8,126 nt of DNA from Paenibacillus sp. UBA6285. GTDB taxonomy: Bacteria; Bacillota; Bacilli; Paenibacillales; Paenibacillaceae. The stretch lies in the NCBI GenBank assembly GCA_002438345.1, contig DJUJ01000203.1, positions 1,327 to 9,452 of the forward strand, read 5' to 3'. The notes under the pieces are model-generated. The model searched no databases and was not told the origin of the DNA. It saw nothing but the letters and a program-made list of their open reading frames with translations. Below, piece after piece: positions 1 through 5,494 of the stretch (position 1 is its first letter; each line of letters begins with the position of its first letter). The position numbers and the translations under genes are program-made.

Positions 1-3
1 AGG

Positions 4-31
4 TCATAACTGTGCGGTACGAGCATACATT
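4..31 (+). promoter_or_regulatory. Candidate sigma-E promoter of pdaB
   Basis: The -35-like element TCATAAC (4-10) is followed after 13 nt by the -10-like element CATACATT (24-31). By eye this matches 5 of 7 and 7 of 8 positions of the Bacillus mother-cell sigma-E consensus (KMATATT, CATACAMT). Transcription would start near 38, leaving a leader of about 35 nt before the ATG at 75. In B. subtilis pdaB is, as I recall, a sigma-E gene, which agrees. The match is visual and not experimentally supported. Confidence 0.6.
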
Positions 32-74
32 TAGAACAAACAAGCATTTCGCATGGGAGAGGAGCGCTGTCATT

Positions 75-878
75 ATGAATTCTTTTTATGTATTCAGCGG
101 CAAAAAGATTAAACGATTCATCTATATCTTCGCCGCTGTGCTTCTTGCTGCTGGAGTTGTCTATGTCGAGAGGGGAAACATAACCGTTTTTTCTGAATCC
201 GGACCTTCCGCGATCTACAGTGTACCAACAGAGAAGAAGCTGATTGCCCTGACCTTCGATATTAGCTGGGGGGAGAAAAGACCCGAACCAATTTTGAAGG
301 TACTTGAAGACAAGAAAGTGGACAAAGCCACCTTCTTCCTGTCGTCACCATGGAGTAAGACTCACCCAGACATTGTAACCAACATCAAGAATGCAGGTTT
401 TGAAATTGGAAGTCATGGTCATAAACACGTCAATTACAGCACACTAAGCAACGAAGAAATTCGTACACAGATCTCAACGGCTCACACCGTACTTACCGAA
501 TTAACCGGCACTGAGCCCAATTTGATTCGTATGCCTAATGGAGATTTTGACAAAAGAGTCCTTCAGGTTGCCAGCGATCTCGGTTACAAGGTCATTCAAT
601 GGGATACAGACTCTCTGGACTGGAAGAACATCGGCGTAGACAATATCGTGAAGCGTGTGACGACAAAAGCGCATCCAGGTGATATCGTCCTTCTACATGC
701 TAGTGATTCCTGCAAACAAACGCATGAAGCACTTCCACTCATTATCGACGAGCTCCGCAGACAAGGTTATGAATTCGTTACCGTCTCTGAGCTGATTAGT
801 CAAAGCAACACCGAAGGTAAAGAGGTCCGCGACTCCGCTTCACTGAGCAATGCCATAGAGGATGCCGCTGGGCTGTAG
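75..878 (+). CDS. pdaB: Polysaccharide deacetylase family sporulation protein PdaB
   Basis: This is a 267-residue membrane-anchored protein with a NodB-fold polysaccharide deacetylase domain. Residues 1-14 are basic, 15-31 form one membrane segment, and the domain runs from about 55 to 250. Visible motifs are TFDISWG (60-66), SHGHKH (113-118, with H114 and H118 in the H-x3-H metal-binding arrangement), RMPNGDF (152-158), the W176/W183 region, and LLHAS (206-210). The second Asp of the usual TFDD motif is Ile63, as in the PdaB subfamily, so catalysis is uncertain. B. subtilis PdaB (about 254 residues) maintains spores late in sporulation. The ATG at 75 is chosen because GGGAGAGGAG (55-64) lies 10 nt upstream; an in-frame GTG at 12 falls upstream of the predicted transcript start. 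The gene converges on ppk2 with a 51-nt gap. TFDISWG and the kbaA neighbour identify PdaB rather than another deacetylase. Confidence 0.93.
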   Translation: MNSFYVFSGKKIKRFIYIFAAVLLAAGVVYVERGNITVFSESGPSAIYSVPTEKKLIALTFDISWGEKRPEPILKVLEDKKVDKATFFLSSPWSKTHPDIVTNIKNAGFEIGSHGHKHVNYSTLSNEEIRTQISTAHTVLTELTGTEPNLIRMPNGDFDKRVLQVASDLGYKVIQWDTDSLDWKNIGVDNIVKRVTTKAHPGDIVLLHASDSCKQTHEALPLIIDELRRQGYEFVTVSELISQSNTEGKEVRDSASLSNAIEDAAGL

Positions 879-929
879 AGCATTTTTTTAATCTCTGGTA
901 CCGTAATGGATATTGGTCTTTCCAAAGGA

Positions 930-1751
930 TTAATGACGCGGAGAAATGAGTTCCGATATGTCGGGTGTGGGGGTATTCAGCTTCGGATAACTCAGATCCA
1001 GACTCTCCAGTGTCTTTACTACGATGGATAAGGTCAAATAGTTGCGGTACCATTGATGATTGGCGGGGATCCAGAACCATGGTGCTTTATCTATGCTAGT
1101 TTCCTTAAAAACATCTTCATATGCTTCTTGGTAATCATCCCAATACTCCCGCTCCTGGAGATCACTTGCATCGAATTTCCAATGTTTTTTGGGATCTTCA
1201 AGCCGTTCCTTGATTTTCTTTAACTGCTTCTCTTTAGAAATGTGCAGAAAAAGTTTGATAATTGTCGTCCCCTCTTCCACCAGCATTTCCTCGAACTGCC
1301 GTATGTAACGAAAGCGCCGCTTTAAGTCATCCTTTTTTAACCCTCCGTGTACCCGTGGTACCAATACATCTTCATAGTGCGAGCGATTAAATGCAGAGAT
1401 ATAGCCCTTAGGGGGTGTCTTCTGATGTACCCTCCATAAAAAATCGTGAGCCTCTTCCTCAAGAGATGGTTTCTTGAAGCTGGTAACTATGAATCCTTGT
1501 GGATTGATGCCTGAAAAAATATGCTTAACCGTTCCATCCTTACCGCTGGAATCCATTCCTTGCAGAATAACAAGCAGCGAATGCTTTTTCTGAGCAAATA
1601 AAATATCTTGTAGCTCTGCCAAACGTGCTTTAAGCTCTTCTGTTTTGGCTTCTACTTCTTTTTTGGATTTAAAAATACCTGTGTCGTCCGGATCCAGCTT
1701 GTTAAGCCGGATTTCTTTTGTGTCTTTTATCATATAGCGCTTGATGTCCAT
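930..1751 (-). CDS. ppk2: Polyphosphate kinase 2 family protein (class III-like)
   Basis: This 273-residue cytosolic protein belongs to the PPK2 family, which transfers phosphate between inorganic polyphosphate and nucleotides. The Walker A loop is GMDSSGKDG (65-73) and the Walker B region is FNRSHYEDV (121-129). A lid-type helical region follows (about 135-165), then LFLHISKEKQ and the conserved APWFWIPANHQWYRN segment near 224-238. The N-terminal LDPDDTGIF, the WRVHQ motif and the overall length resemble single-domain class III enzymes such as that of Meiothermus ruber, which can phosphorylate both AMP and ADP. The class is my inference from remembered sequences. The start ATG is preceded by GGAGGGG (1757-1763). 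The gene is absent from this position in B. subtilis as I remember it. It lies between pdaB and kbaA, directly downstream of an unusual repeat block, and no convincing promoter was found. PPK2-like dehalogenase or kinase paralogues are unlikely given the intact motifs. Confidence 0.92.
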   Translation of the reverse strand: MDIKRYMIKDTKEIRLNKLDPDDTGIFKSKKEVEAKTEELKARLAELQDILFAQKKHSLLVILQGMDSSGKDGTVKHIFSGINPQGFIVTSFKKPSLEEEAHDFLWRVHQKTPPKGYISAFNRSHYEDVLVPRVHGGLKKDDLKRRFRYIRQFEEMLVEEGTTIIKLFLHISKEKQLKKIKERLEDPKKHWKFDASDLQEREYWDDYQEAYEDVFKETSIDKAPWFWIPANHQWYRNYLTLSIVVKTLESLDLSYPKLNTPTPDISELISPRH

Positions 1752-1767
1752 ATATTCCCCTCCTAAA

Positions 1768-1903
1768 AGTTTTGTGAGCGTTACTACACTTGTATTACTT
1801 CGTACAAAACTCGCATCGGAAGCATCTACTTAGTTTTGTAAGCGTTACATCATTGGTGTGACTTCGTACAAAACTCGCCTCGGAAGCATACGCTTAGTTT
1901 TGT
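1768..1903. repeat. 64-bp tandem repeat with alternating octamers (2 copies plus a partial)
   Basis: Copy 1 is 1768-1831 and copy 2 is 1832-1895; a third begins at 1896 but keeps only its first octamer. Copies 1 and 2 agree at 53 of 64 positions with no gaps. The octamer AGTTTTGT occurs at 1768, 1832 and 1896, and its exact reverse complement ACAAAACT at 1804 and 1868, so five octamers alternate in orientation. The best-conserved part is the segment around ACTTCGTACAAAACTCGC and CGGAAGCAT. The block sits in the ppk2 leader and ends 4 nt before its Shine-Dalgarno. In ppk2 mRNA each AGUUUUGU could pair with either flanking ACAAAACU, giving mutually exclusive hairpins with loops of 20 or 28 nt. 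It may be a dispersed intergenic repeat or a leader regulatory element; the sequence alone does not decide. Confidence 0.9.
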
Positions 1904-1968
1904 GCGCTCATCGTTCTTTAAGATTAACCTTCACAACCAGATTTTAATCGTTAAGATACAGCAAGAGC

Positions 1969-2004
1969 AAAAAACCCCGTCTTCTGAGATCAGAGCACGG
2001 GGTT
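1969..2004 (-). terminator. Rho-independent terminator of kbaA
   Basis: AACCCCGT (1973-1980) and ACGGGGTT (1997-2004) form an 8-bp outer stem. The inner arms TCTG and CAGA extend it. On the minus strand the stem is followed directly by a T run (the A run 1969-1974 on the plus strand). It begins 25 nt after the kbaA stop and separates kbaA from ppk2, so ppk2 probably needs its own promoter. Confidence 0.88.
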
Positions 2005-2029
2005 CATTGTTTAGTGCCTTCCTCATTCA

Positions 2030-2629
2030 TTATCCGGCTGCCGGCTTCAGAATACGGTGAAGCATCAAAATTTGGAATGCATTACAAGCGATAAGCGGAA
2101 CAACAATAAATACCGTCGCACTATCAACACCTATACGAAGCACGCCGATAACTTCCACAATTGAAATAGCTGTCATAAAAAAGAGGGTTGGAATCAAAGC
2201 TGAGATGTTTGTACTTTTCACTTTGAAATAAGACACAATAATAGCAGCTAACAAAATAACGATTCCTAATATTAGATCAGACATAACATTTCTTTCCCCG
2301 CCAACGACGGTACGCAAAAAAATCAGTTCAAGCAATGCGAGCACAGAAAGCACCAGTTGTATGTATTTCCAAACCTTTTGCGGGAAAACGCCATTGCCCA
2401 TATAATTCAAAATCAAATAGGCAAAAAAACCAAGTTGCGAATAAACGCTTACAAGCACACCGTAGCCAAGCAGAATCAGCGGGTATAAAAAGAAATCCCC
2501 GACACTTTTGAAATCAATCCTACCATTCACGAATTGCAGTGCCAGACCAGCGATTACAGCTCCGCCCGCTCCTATAAGGAGGGTAGTCCAAAATAAATGA
2601 AACCATTTTTTTATACTCAGCCAATTCAC
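2030..2629 (-). CDS. kbaA: KinB-signaling pathway activation protein KbaA
   Basis: This is a roughly 199-residue integral membrane protein with about six hydrophobic segments (near 9-34, 46-62, 64-78, 88-108, 116-135 and 143-195, the last probably two spans). Length, topology and position between gerD and pdaB match KbaA of Bacillus (about 198 residues). KbaA is needed for the membrane sensor kinase KinB to feed phosphate into the Spo0 phosphorelay and trigger sporulation. No catalytic motif is visible, as expected. The start is doubtful. The GTG at 2627-2629 directly abuts the Shine-Dalgarno GGGGAG, leaving no spacer, and an in-frame stop (TGA) lies three codons upstream of it. The in-frame CTG at 2618-2620 (codon 4) is better spaced, and there is no ATG near. 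It diverges from gerD with 120 bp between the starts. Confidence 0.88.
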   Translation of the reverse strand: MNWLSIKKWFHLFWTTLLIGAGGAVIAGLALQFVNGRIDFKSVGDFFLYPLILLGYGVLVSVYSQLGFFAYLILNYMGNGVFPQKVWKYIQLVLSVLALLELIFLRTVVGGERNVMSDLILGIVILLAAIIVSYFKVKSTNISALIPTLFFMTAISIVEVIGVLRIGVDSATVFIVVPLIACNAFQILMLHRILKPAAG

Positions 2630-2686
2630 CTCCCCGTGTCAGATTTATTTTACCAAGGATACCGACAAAACACCATTACACCCACA

Positions 2687-2715
2687 ACATAAATGTGTTC
2701 TAATGCGGCATAATA
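2687..2715 (+). promoter_or_regulatory. Candidate sigma-G promoter of gerD
   Basis: CATAATA (2709-2715) fits the forespore sigma-G -10 consensus CATNMTA at every position. ACATA (2687-2691) fits the -35 GMATR at 4 of 5, with a 17-nt spacer (18 is usual). The transcript would start near 2722, about 28 nt before the ATG. B. subtilis gerD is a sigma-G gene, which agrees with this reading. Confidence 0.6.
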
Positions 2716-2749
2716 CATCTGGAGAATCCTATAAAGGAGGGCAGCGCCA

Positions 2750-3427
2750 ATGAAATGGAGATTTATCGGTTCTGTGGGTTTGGCATTGGGCTTTGTTATG
2801 GCCTTAACGGCTTGCGGAGGTGAGCAGAGCAGTTCTTCTTCCGGACAAGGCAGTTATAAAGAAATGAAGACCATGGTTGTTGATATATTGAAAAGCGATG
2901 AGGGTAAAAAGGCGGTTGAGGAATCATTATCAAGTTCCAGCTCTAGTGGCACCAGTGGAATGAGCATGAAGATGATGCCGCTTCAAACAACAGAGGAAAT
3001 TAAGAATGCTGTTAAGGATACCCTCACTGCACCGGAATATCAGAAGGAAATCGAGAAAATTATGAAAGATCCCAAGTTCGCGGGCGATTTTGCTAAAGCT
3101 ATTCAATCGCAAAGCAAGGAGCTACATCTTCAGCTAATTAAGGATCCCACTTACCAGAAATCAGTTGAAGAAATTATGAAGTCTCCAGAAATGATGACCA
3201 TGTTTCTAAATCTCACCAAAACGCCTGATTACCGAAAACAATCCATGAAGACCATACAGGAATCTATGCAAACCCCATTATTCCGTATGGAAGTAATGAA
3301 TTTACTGAAAAAAGTCGTACAAGAAGAACTTGAGCCAAAAGAGAAAAAAGATAAAGGTAGCGAAGGTGGCAACAAACAAGAAAGCGGTGGTGGTGGCGGC
3401 GGTAGCGGCGATGATTCAAGTTCTTAA
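2750..3427 (+). CDS. gerD: Spore germination lipoprotein GerD
   Basis: This 225-residue secreted lipoprotein has a signal peptide (1-21) ending in the lipobox LTAC, so Cys22 would be lipidated. In Bacillus, GerD sits on the spore inner membrane and gathers nutrient germinant receptors into the germinosome. After a Ser-rich linker (27-36) the helical core is rich in Lys, Glu and Met. It carries a recurring pattern of about 25-38 residues with P-x-Y and a following IMK-x-P (P95-Y97, P133-Y135, P159-Y161). A second Ser run lies at 60-66. The tail (from about 196) is charged and then Gly/Ser-rich, including six consecutive Gly, and looks disordered. At 225 residues it is longer than the B. subtilis protein (about 185), mainly from the linkers and tail. 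AAGGAGG (2734-2740) stands 9 nt before the ATG. Position and orientation next to kbaA and salA match Bacillus. Confidence 0.92.
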   Translation: MKWRFIGSVGLALGFVMALTACGGEQSSSSSGQGSYKEMKTMVVDILKSDEGKKAVEESLSSSSSSGTSGMSMKMMPLQTTEEIKNAVKDTLTAPEYQKEIEKIMKDPKFAGDFAKAIQSQSKELHLQLIKDPTYQKSVEEIMKSPEMMTMFLNLTKTPDYRKQSMKTIQESMQTPLFRMEVMNLLKKVVQEELEPKEKKDKGSEGGNKQESGGGGGGSGDDSSS

Positions 3428-3472
3428 AAAAGAGGCCTTATCCCACTAATAAGTGTGGGACGGCCTCTTTTT
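3427..3472. terminator. Bidirectional terminator between gerD and salA
   Basis: AAAAAGAGGCC (3427-3437) pairs perfectly with GGCCTCTTTTT (3462-3472). An inner TCCCAC/GTGGGA stem (3441-3446 with 3455-3460) caps it. There is a T run on the plus strand and a matching A run on the left arm, so it can end both gerD (+) and salA (-), whose stop codons flank it. Confidence 0.93.
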
Positions 3473-3484
3473 CATGCACAAGAA

Positions 3485-4585
3485 TTAGTACTCATATTTT
3501 GCAATGAGTTTATCAGCGATCTCTGCAAACAATAGCCCTGTTGGTGTCTCTTCTTTGTATACAGAAGGTGAGAAATCCGGTTCAGAAATATGGTTGTCCG
3601 GTGCACCTAGCGGCACTTGTGCAAGCAGCTCCGTATGAAGCGTCTCGGCAAGCCTCGCTCCTCCACCTCTGCCAAAGATATAATCTTTCTTACCACAGTC
3701 TGTACACTCATAATAAGCCATATTCTCGATGACTCCAATAATCTCATGATCTGTCTGTAGAGCCATAGACCCCGCTCTAGCCGCCACAAACGCTGCGGTA
3801 GCGTGAGGTGTCGTAACTATGATCTCTTTGCTGTGGGGCAGCATCTGATGCACGTCAAGCGCCACATCACCTGTACCTGGAGGAAGATCAAGCAGCATAT
3901 AATCAAGTTCACCCCAGCCGACATCATTGAAGAACTGGCGTAGCATTTTACCAAGCATAGGACCCCGCCAAATAACTGGACTATTCTCACGGATAAAGAA
4001 GCCCATAGACATGACCTTCACTCCGAAACGTTCCACAGGAATAATGGTGCCTTCTTCAACAACCGGCCCCTCTTCGATCCCCATCATATCGGGAATGCTG
4101 AAACCATAAATATCGGCATCAACAAGACCAACTTTTTTACCTTTTCTTGCAAGGGCTACGGCCAAATTCACCGTTACAGTTGATTTACCAACTCCACCTT
4201 TGCCGCTGGCCACGGCGATAAAGTTCACACCAGAGCTCTCGCTAATTAATTCATGGCCATCAAGGCCTGCAGCATGTCCCTTAAGTTTCCCAGGCTCATC
4301 AACTTCCTCAGTGCTCTCTCCACGAAGTATAGCACGTTCATAATCGGTTGCATCACGAAGCCGGATATGTACATTAGATACCCCACCCGCTTCAAGCAAT
4401 TCACGAACCTGTTGTTCTAGATCCATGCGACTTTGCTCTTCAGGATTCAGACATACGATTGATAAAGAAATACGATCTTCTTTAATCATAATGTCACGGA
4501 TCAGCTGTAGTTCCACAAGGCTTTTTCCGGTTTCCGAGTCTGTTAATGGCTGCAGTATTTCCTGAATTTGTTCCTTAGTCAACAT
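3485..4585 (-). CDS. salA: Mrp/NBP35-family P-loop ATPase (SalA/ApbC-like)
   Basis: This 366-residue cytosolic protein has an N-terminal MIP18/DUF59 domain (about 1-85), a variable linker, and a MinD/Mrp P-loop ATPase domain. The deviant Walker A SGKGGVGKS (127-135) carries both signature lysines. Also visible are DADIYG (156-161), DLPPGTGD (233-240) and a CxxC pair (C294, C297) of the kind that holds an Fe-S cluster between two subunits in this family. Mrp/ApbC proteins are iron-sulfur carriers. The Bacillus orthologue in this locus, SalA, represses scoC and so raises exoprotease production. The family is certain; the choice between cluster carrier and regulator is not settled by sequence. 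The ATG at 4583-4585 is preferred because GAGGTG lies 6 nt upstream; the in-frame GTG at 4592-4594 lies inside that Shine-Dalgarno. It converges on gerD and follows cwlD with a 90-nt gap and its own promoter. Confidence 0.94.
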   Translation of the reverse strand: MLTKEQIQEILQPLTDSETGKSLVELQLIRDIMIKEDRISLSIVCLNPEEQSRMDLEQQVRELLEAGGVSNVHIRLRDATDYERAILRGESTEEVDEPGKLKGHAAGLDGHELISESSGVNFIAVASGKGGVGKSTVTVNLAVALARKGKKVGLVDADIYGFSIPDMMGIEEGPVVEEGTIIPVERFGVKVMSMGFFIRENSPVIWRGPMLGKMLRQFFNDVGWGELDYMLLDLPPGTGDVALDVHQMLPHSKEIIVTTPHATAAFVAARAGSMALQTDHEIIGVIENMAYYECTDCGKKDYIFGRGGGARLAETLHTELLAQVPLGAPDNHISEPDFSPSVYKEETPTGLLFAEIADKLIAKYEY

Positions 4586-4638
4586 GGAAAGCACCTCTGT
4601 TTCCTTTCCGGTTGAGAAATTCTCCGGAGTTTTTGTCT

Positions 4639-4647
4639 ATTATAGCA
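4639..4647 (-). promoter_or_regulatory. Extended -10 sigma-A promoter of salA
   Basis: On the minus strand TGCTATAAT is a perfect extended -10 element (TG-n-TATAAT). No good -35 hexamer lies 16-18 nt upstream, which is tolerated by extended -10 promoters. The start would fall near 4632, giving a leader of about 47 nt before the salA ATG. This suggests salA is expressed in vegetative cells independently of cwlD. Confidence 0.65.
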
Positions 4648-4663
4648 TTACCTGTCTTCCCAT

Positions 4664-4681
4664 GAGTAGTCCTGACTACTC
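4664..4681. repeat. Perfect inverted repeat over the cwlD stop codon and salA -35 region
   Basis: GAGTAGT (4664-4670) and ACTACTC (4675-4681) are exact 7-bp arms around a 4-nt loop. The right arm contains the cwlD stop codon. No T run follows on either strand, so it is not a standard terminator. It covers roughly -35 to -50 of the predicted salA promoter. Confidence 0.6.
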
Positions 4682-5416
4682 GGAGGCGTACCGAAGAATG
4701 CCACGATAAATGCTAGTTGCTACCTTACGCTGATAGACATCATTTCCGAGTAGAGCTGATTCCTGGGGGTGTGATAAGAAACCGACTTCTACAAGCACCG
4801 CTGGTATTTTTAATGCTTTTAGCAGATATACAGTATTCACTGTCTTAGCCACACGATCGGTATTCTCCAGCGTAGTCTTCAGCTCACTCTGCACAAACTC
4901 TGCAATTGCTTTATTATCCTTATTATTAGGGTAGTAAAAGGTCTGTGCTCCGCTCCATCGATTTGAAGGGACACTATTCATGTGAACGCTTATAAAAAGG
5001 TCTGCGCCTTTCTCTTCGATGCTTCTTACTCTTTGTTTAAGATCTTCTGTCTTGCGCTTAGAATAGCCCTTAGTGCCTTCCTGAGCCAAATCATAATCAC
5101 CTTCACGAGTCATTACTACAATAGCCCCTGCCTGCTGCAGATAATCACGCAAATAAAGCGATACGGCGAGGTTAATATCTTTCTCAATTAGCCCTTCCCG
5201 GCTAACAGCTCCACCATCAGCTCCACCATGCCCCGCATCGAGAGCAATAACCTTTCCTGACAAGGGCAGACTCCAATAATGTAGTGTTTTAGCGGTAGGC
5301 ATGTCATACGCTATAATTCCGATCATTATAGCTAGCAGTGTCGCGCCAAGCATACTTTTTTTGATACTGCTCCATGAAATCCAGACCGAGACTTTACTCT
5401 GCTTTCGGCCAGACAT
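4676..5416 (-). CDS. cwlD: N-acetylmuramoyl-L-alanine amidase CwlD (spore cortex)
   Basis: This 246-residue Amidase_3 family zinc enzyme has a short basic N-terminus and one membrane segment (about 21-40). The catalytic domain runs from about 54 to the end. Zinc and catalytic residues are in place: H63 in LDAGHGG, E78 in LIEKDINL, H145 in SVHMNS, and E210 in VEVGFLS. CwlD removes the stem peptide from muramic acid in the spore cortex, the step before deacetylation and cyclisation to muramic-delta-lactam, the mark read by germination lytic enzymes. The length is close to the Bacillus protein (about 237). The ATG at 5414-5416 is chosen over an in-frame ATG at 5450-5452, which has no Shine-Dalgarno and overlaps the predicted -10 element. 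AGGGGG (5425-5430) lies 8 nt upstream of the chosen start. That Shine-Dalgarno is inside a large hairpin, so translation may depend on which promoter made the mRNA. Confidence 0.94.
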   Translation of the reverse strand: MSGRKQSKVSVWISWSSIKKSMLGATLLAIMIGIIAYDMPTAKTLHYWSLPLSGKVIALDAGHGGADGGAVSREGLIEKDINLAVSLYLRDYLQQAGAIVVMTREGDYDLAQEGTKGYSKRKTEDLKQRVRSIEEKGADLFISVHMNSVPSNRWSGAQTFYYPNNKDNKAIAEFVQSELKTTLENTDRVAKTVNTVYLLKALKIPAVLVEVGFLSHPQESALLGNDVYQRKVATSIYRGILRYASE

Positions 5417-5422
5417 AACAAA

Positions 5423-5472
5423 GACCCCCTCGTCCCGATAGATAATACTCATCTATATGGGACAAGAAGGTC
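5423..5472 (-). promoter_or_regulatory. Hairpin sequestering the cwlD ribosome-binding site (or terminator of sat)
   Basis: In minus-strand RNA, GACCUUCUUGUCCC (from 5472 down to 5459) pairs with GGGACGAGGGGGUC (5436 down to 5423) over 14 positions, three of them G-U. After a small internal loop a 6-bp inner stem (5451-5456 with 5438-5443) closes a 7-nt loop. The G-U pairs would be C-A mismatches in plus-strand RNA, so the structure favours the cwlD sense strand. The 3' arm contains the cwlD Shine-Dalgarno and ends 6 nt before the ATG. The following UCUUUGUU is a poor U run. No other terminator lies between sat and cwlD, so it could also end the cysH-sat mRNA. Confidence 0.7.
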
Positions 5473-5480
5473 AAATAGTA
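5452..5480 (-). promoter_or_regulatory. Candidate sigma-E promoter of cwlD
   Basis: On the minus strand TACTATT (5474-5480) matches 6 of 7 positions of the sigma-E -35 consensus. CATATAGA (5452-5459) matches about 6 of 8 positions of the -10, with a 14-nt spacer. The start would fall near 5445, inside the loop of the overlapping hairpin, about 29 nt before the ATG. cwlD is a sporulation gene in Bacillus, which supports the assignment. Confidence 0.5.
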
Positions 5481-5494
5481 CAAGCTGACAATGA

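Noticed and set aside
849..892. Possible terminator for pdaB (AATGC/GCATT arms followed by a T run)
   Set aside because: The arms are only 5 bp with a loop of more than 20 nt and no good inner stem, so a real terminator is not supported.
1768..1903. CRISPR array
   Set aside because: There are only two full units, the whole 64-bp unit is repeated rather than short repeats with unique spacers, and there are no cas genes nearby.
2640..2749. Sigma-A promoter for kbaA (TAAAAT near 2650)
   Set aside because: No -35 hexamer stands at an acceptable distance, so the promoter of kbaA is left unassigned.
3541..4109. Plus-strand open frames within salA
   Set aside because: They lie antisense to a clear gene and show no recognisable protein features.
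4592..4594. GTG start for salA giving 369 residues
   Set aside because: The codon lies within the Shine-Dalgarno that serves the ATG at 4583-4585.
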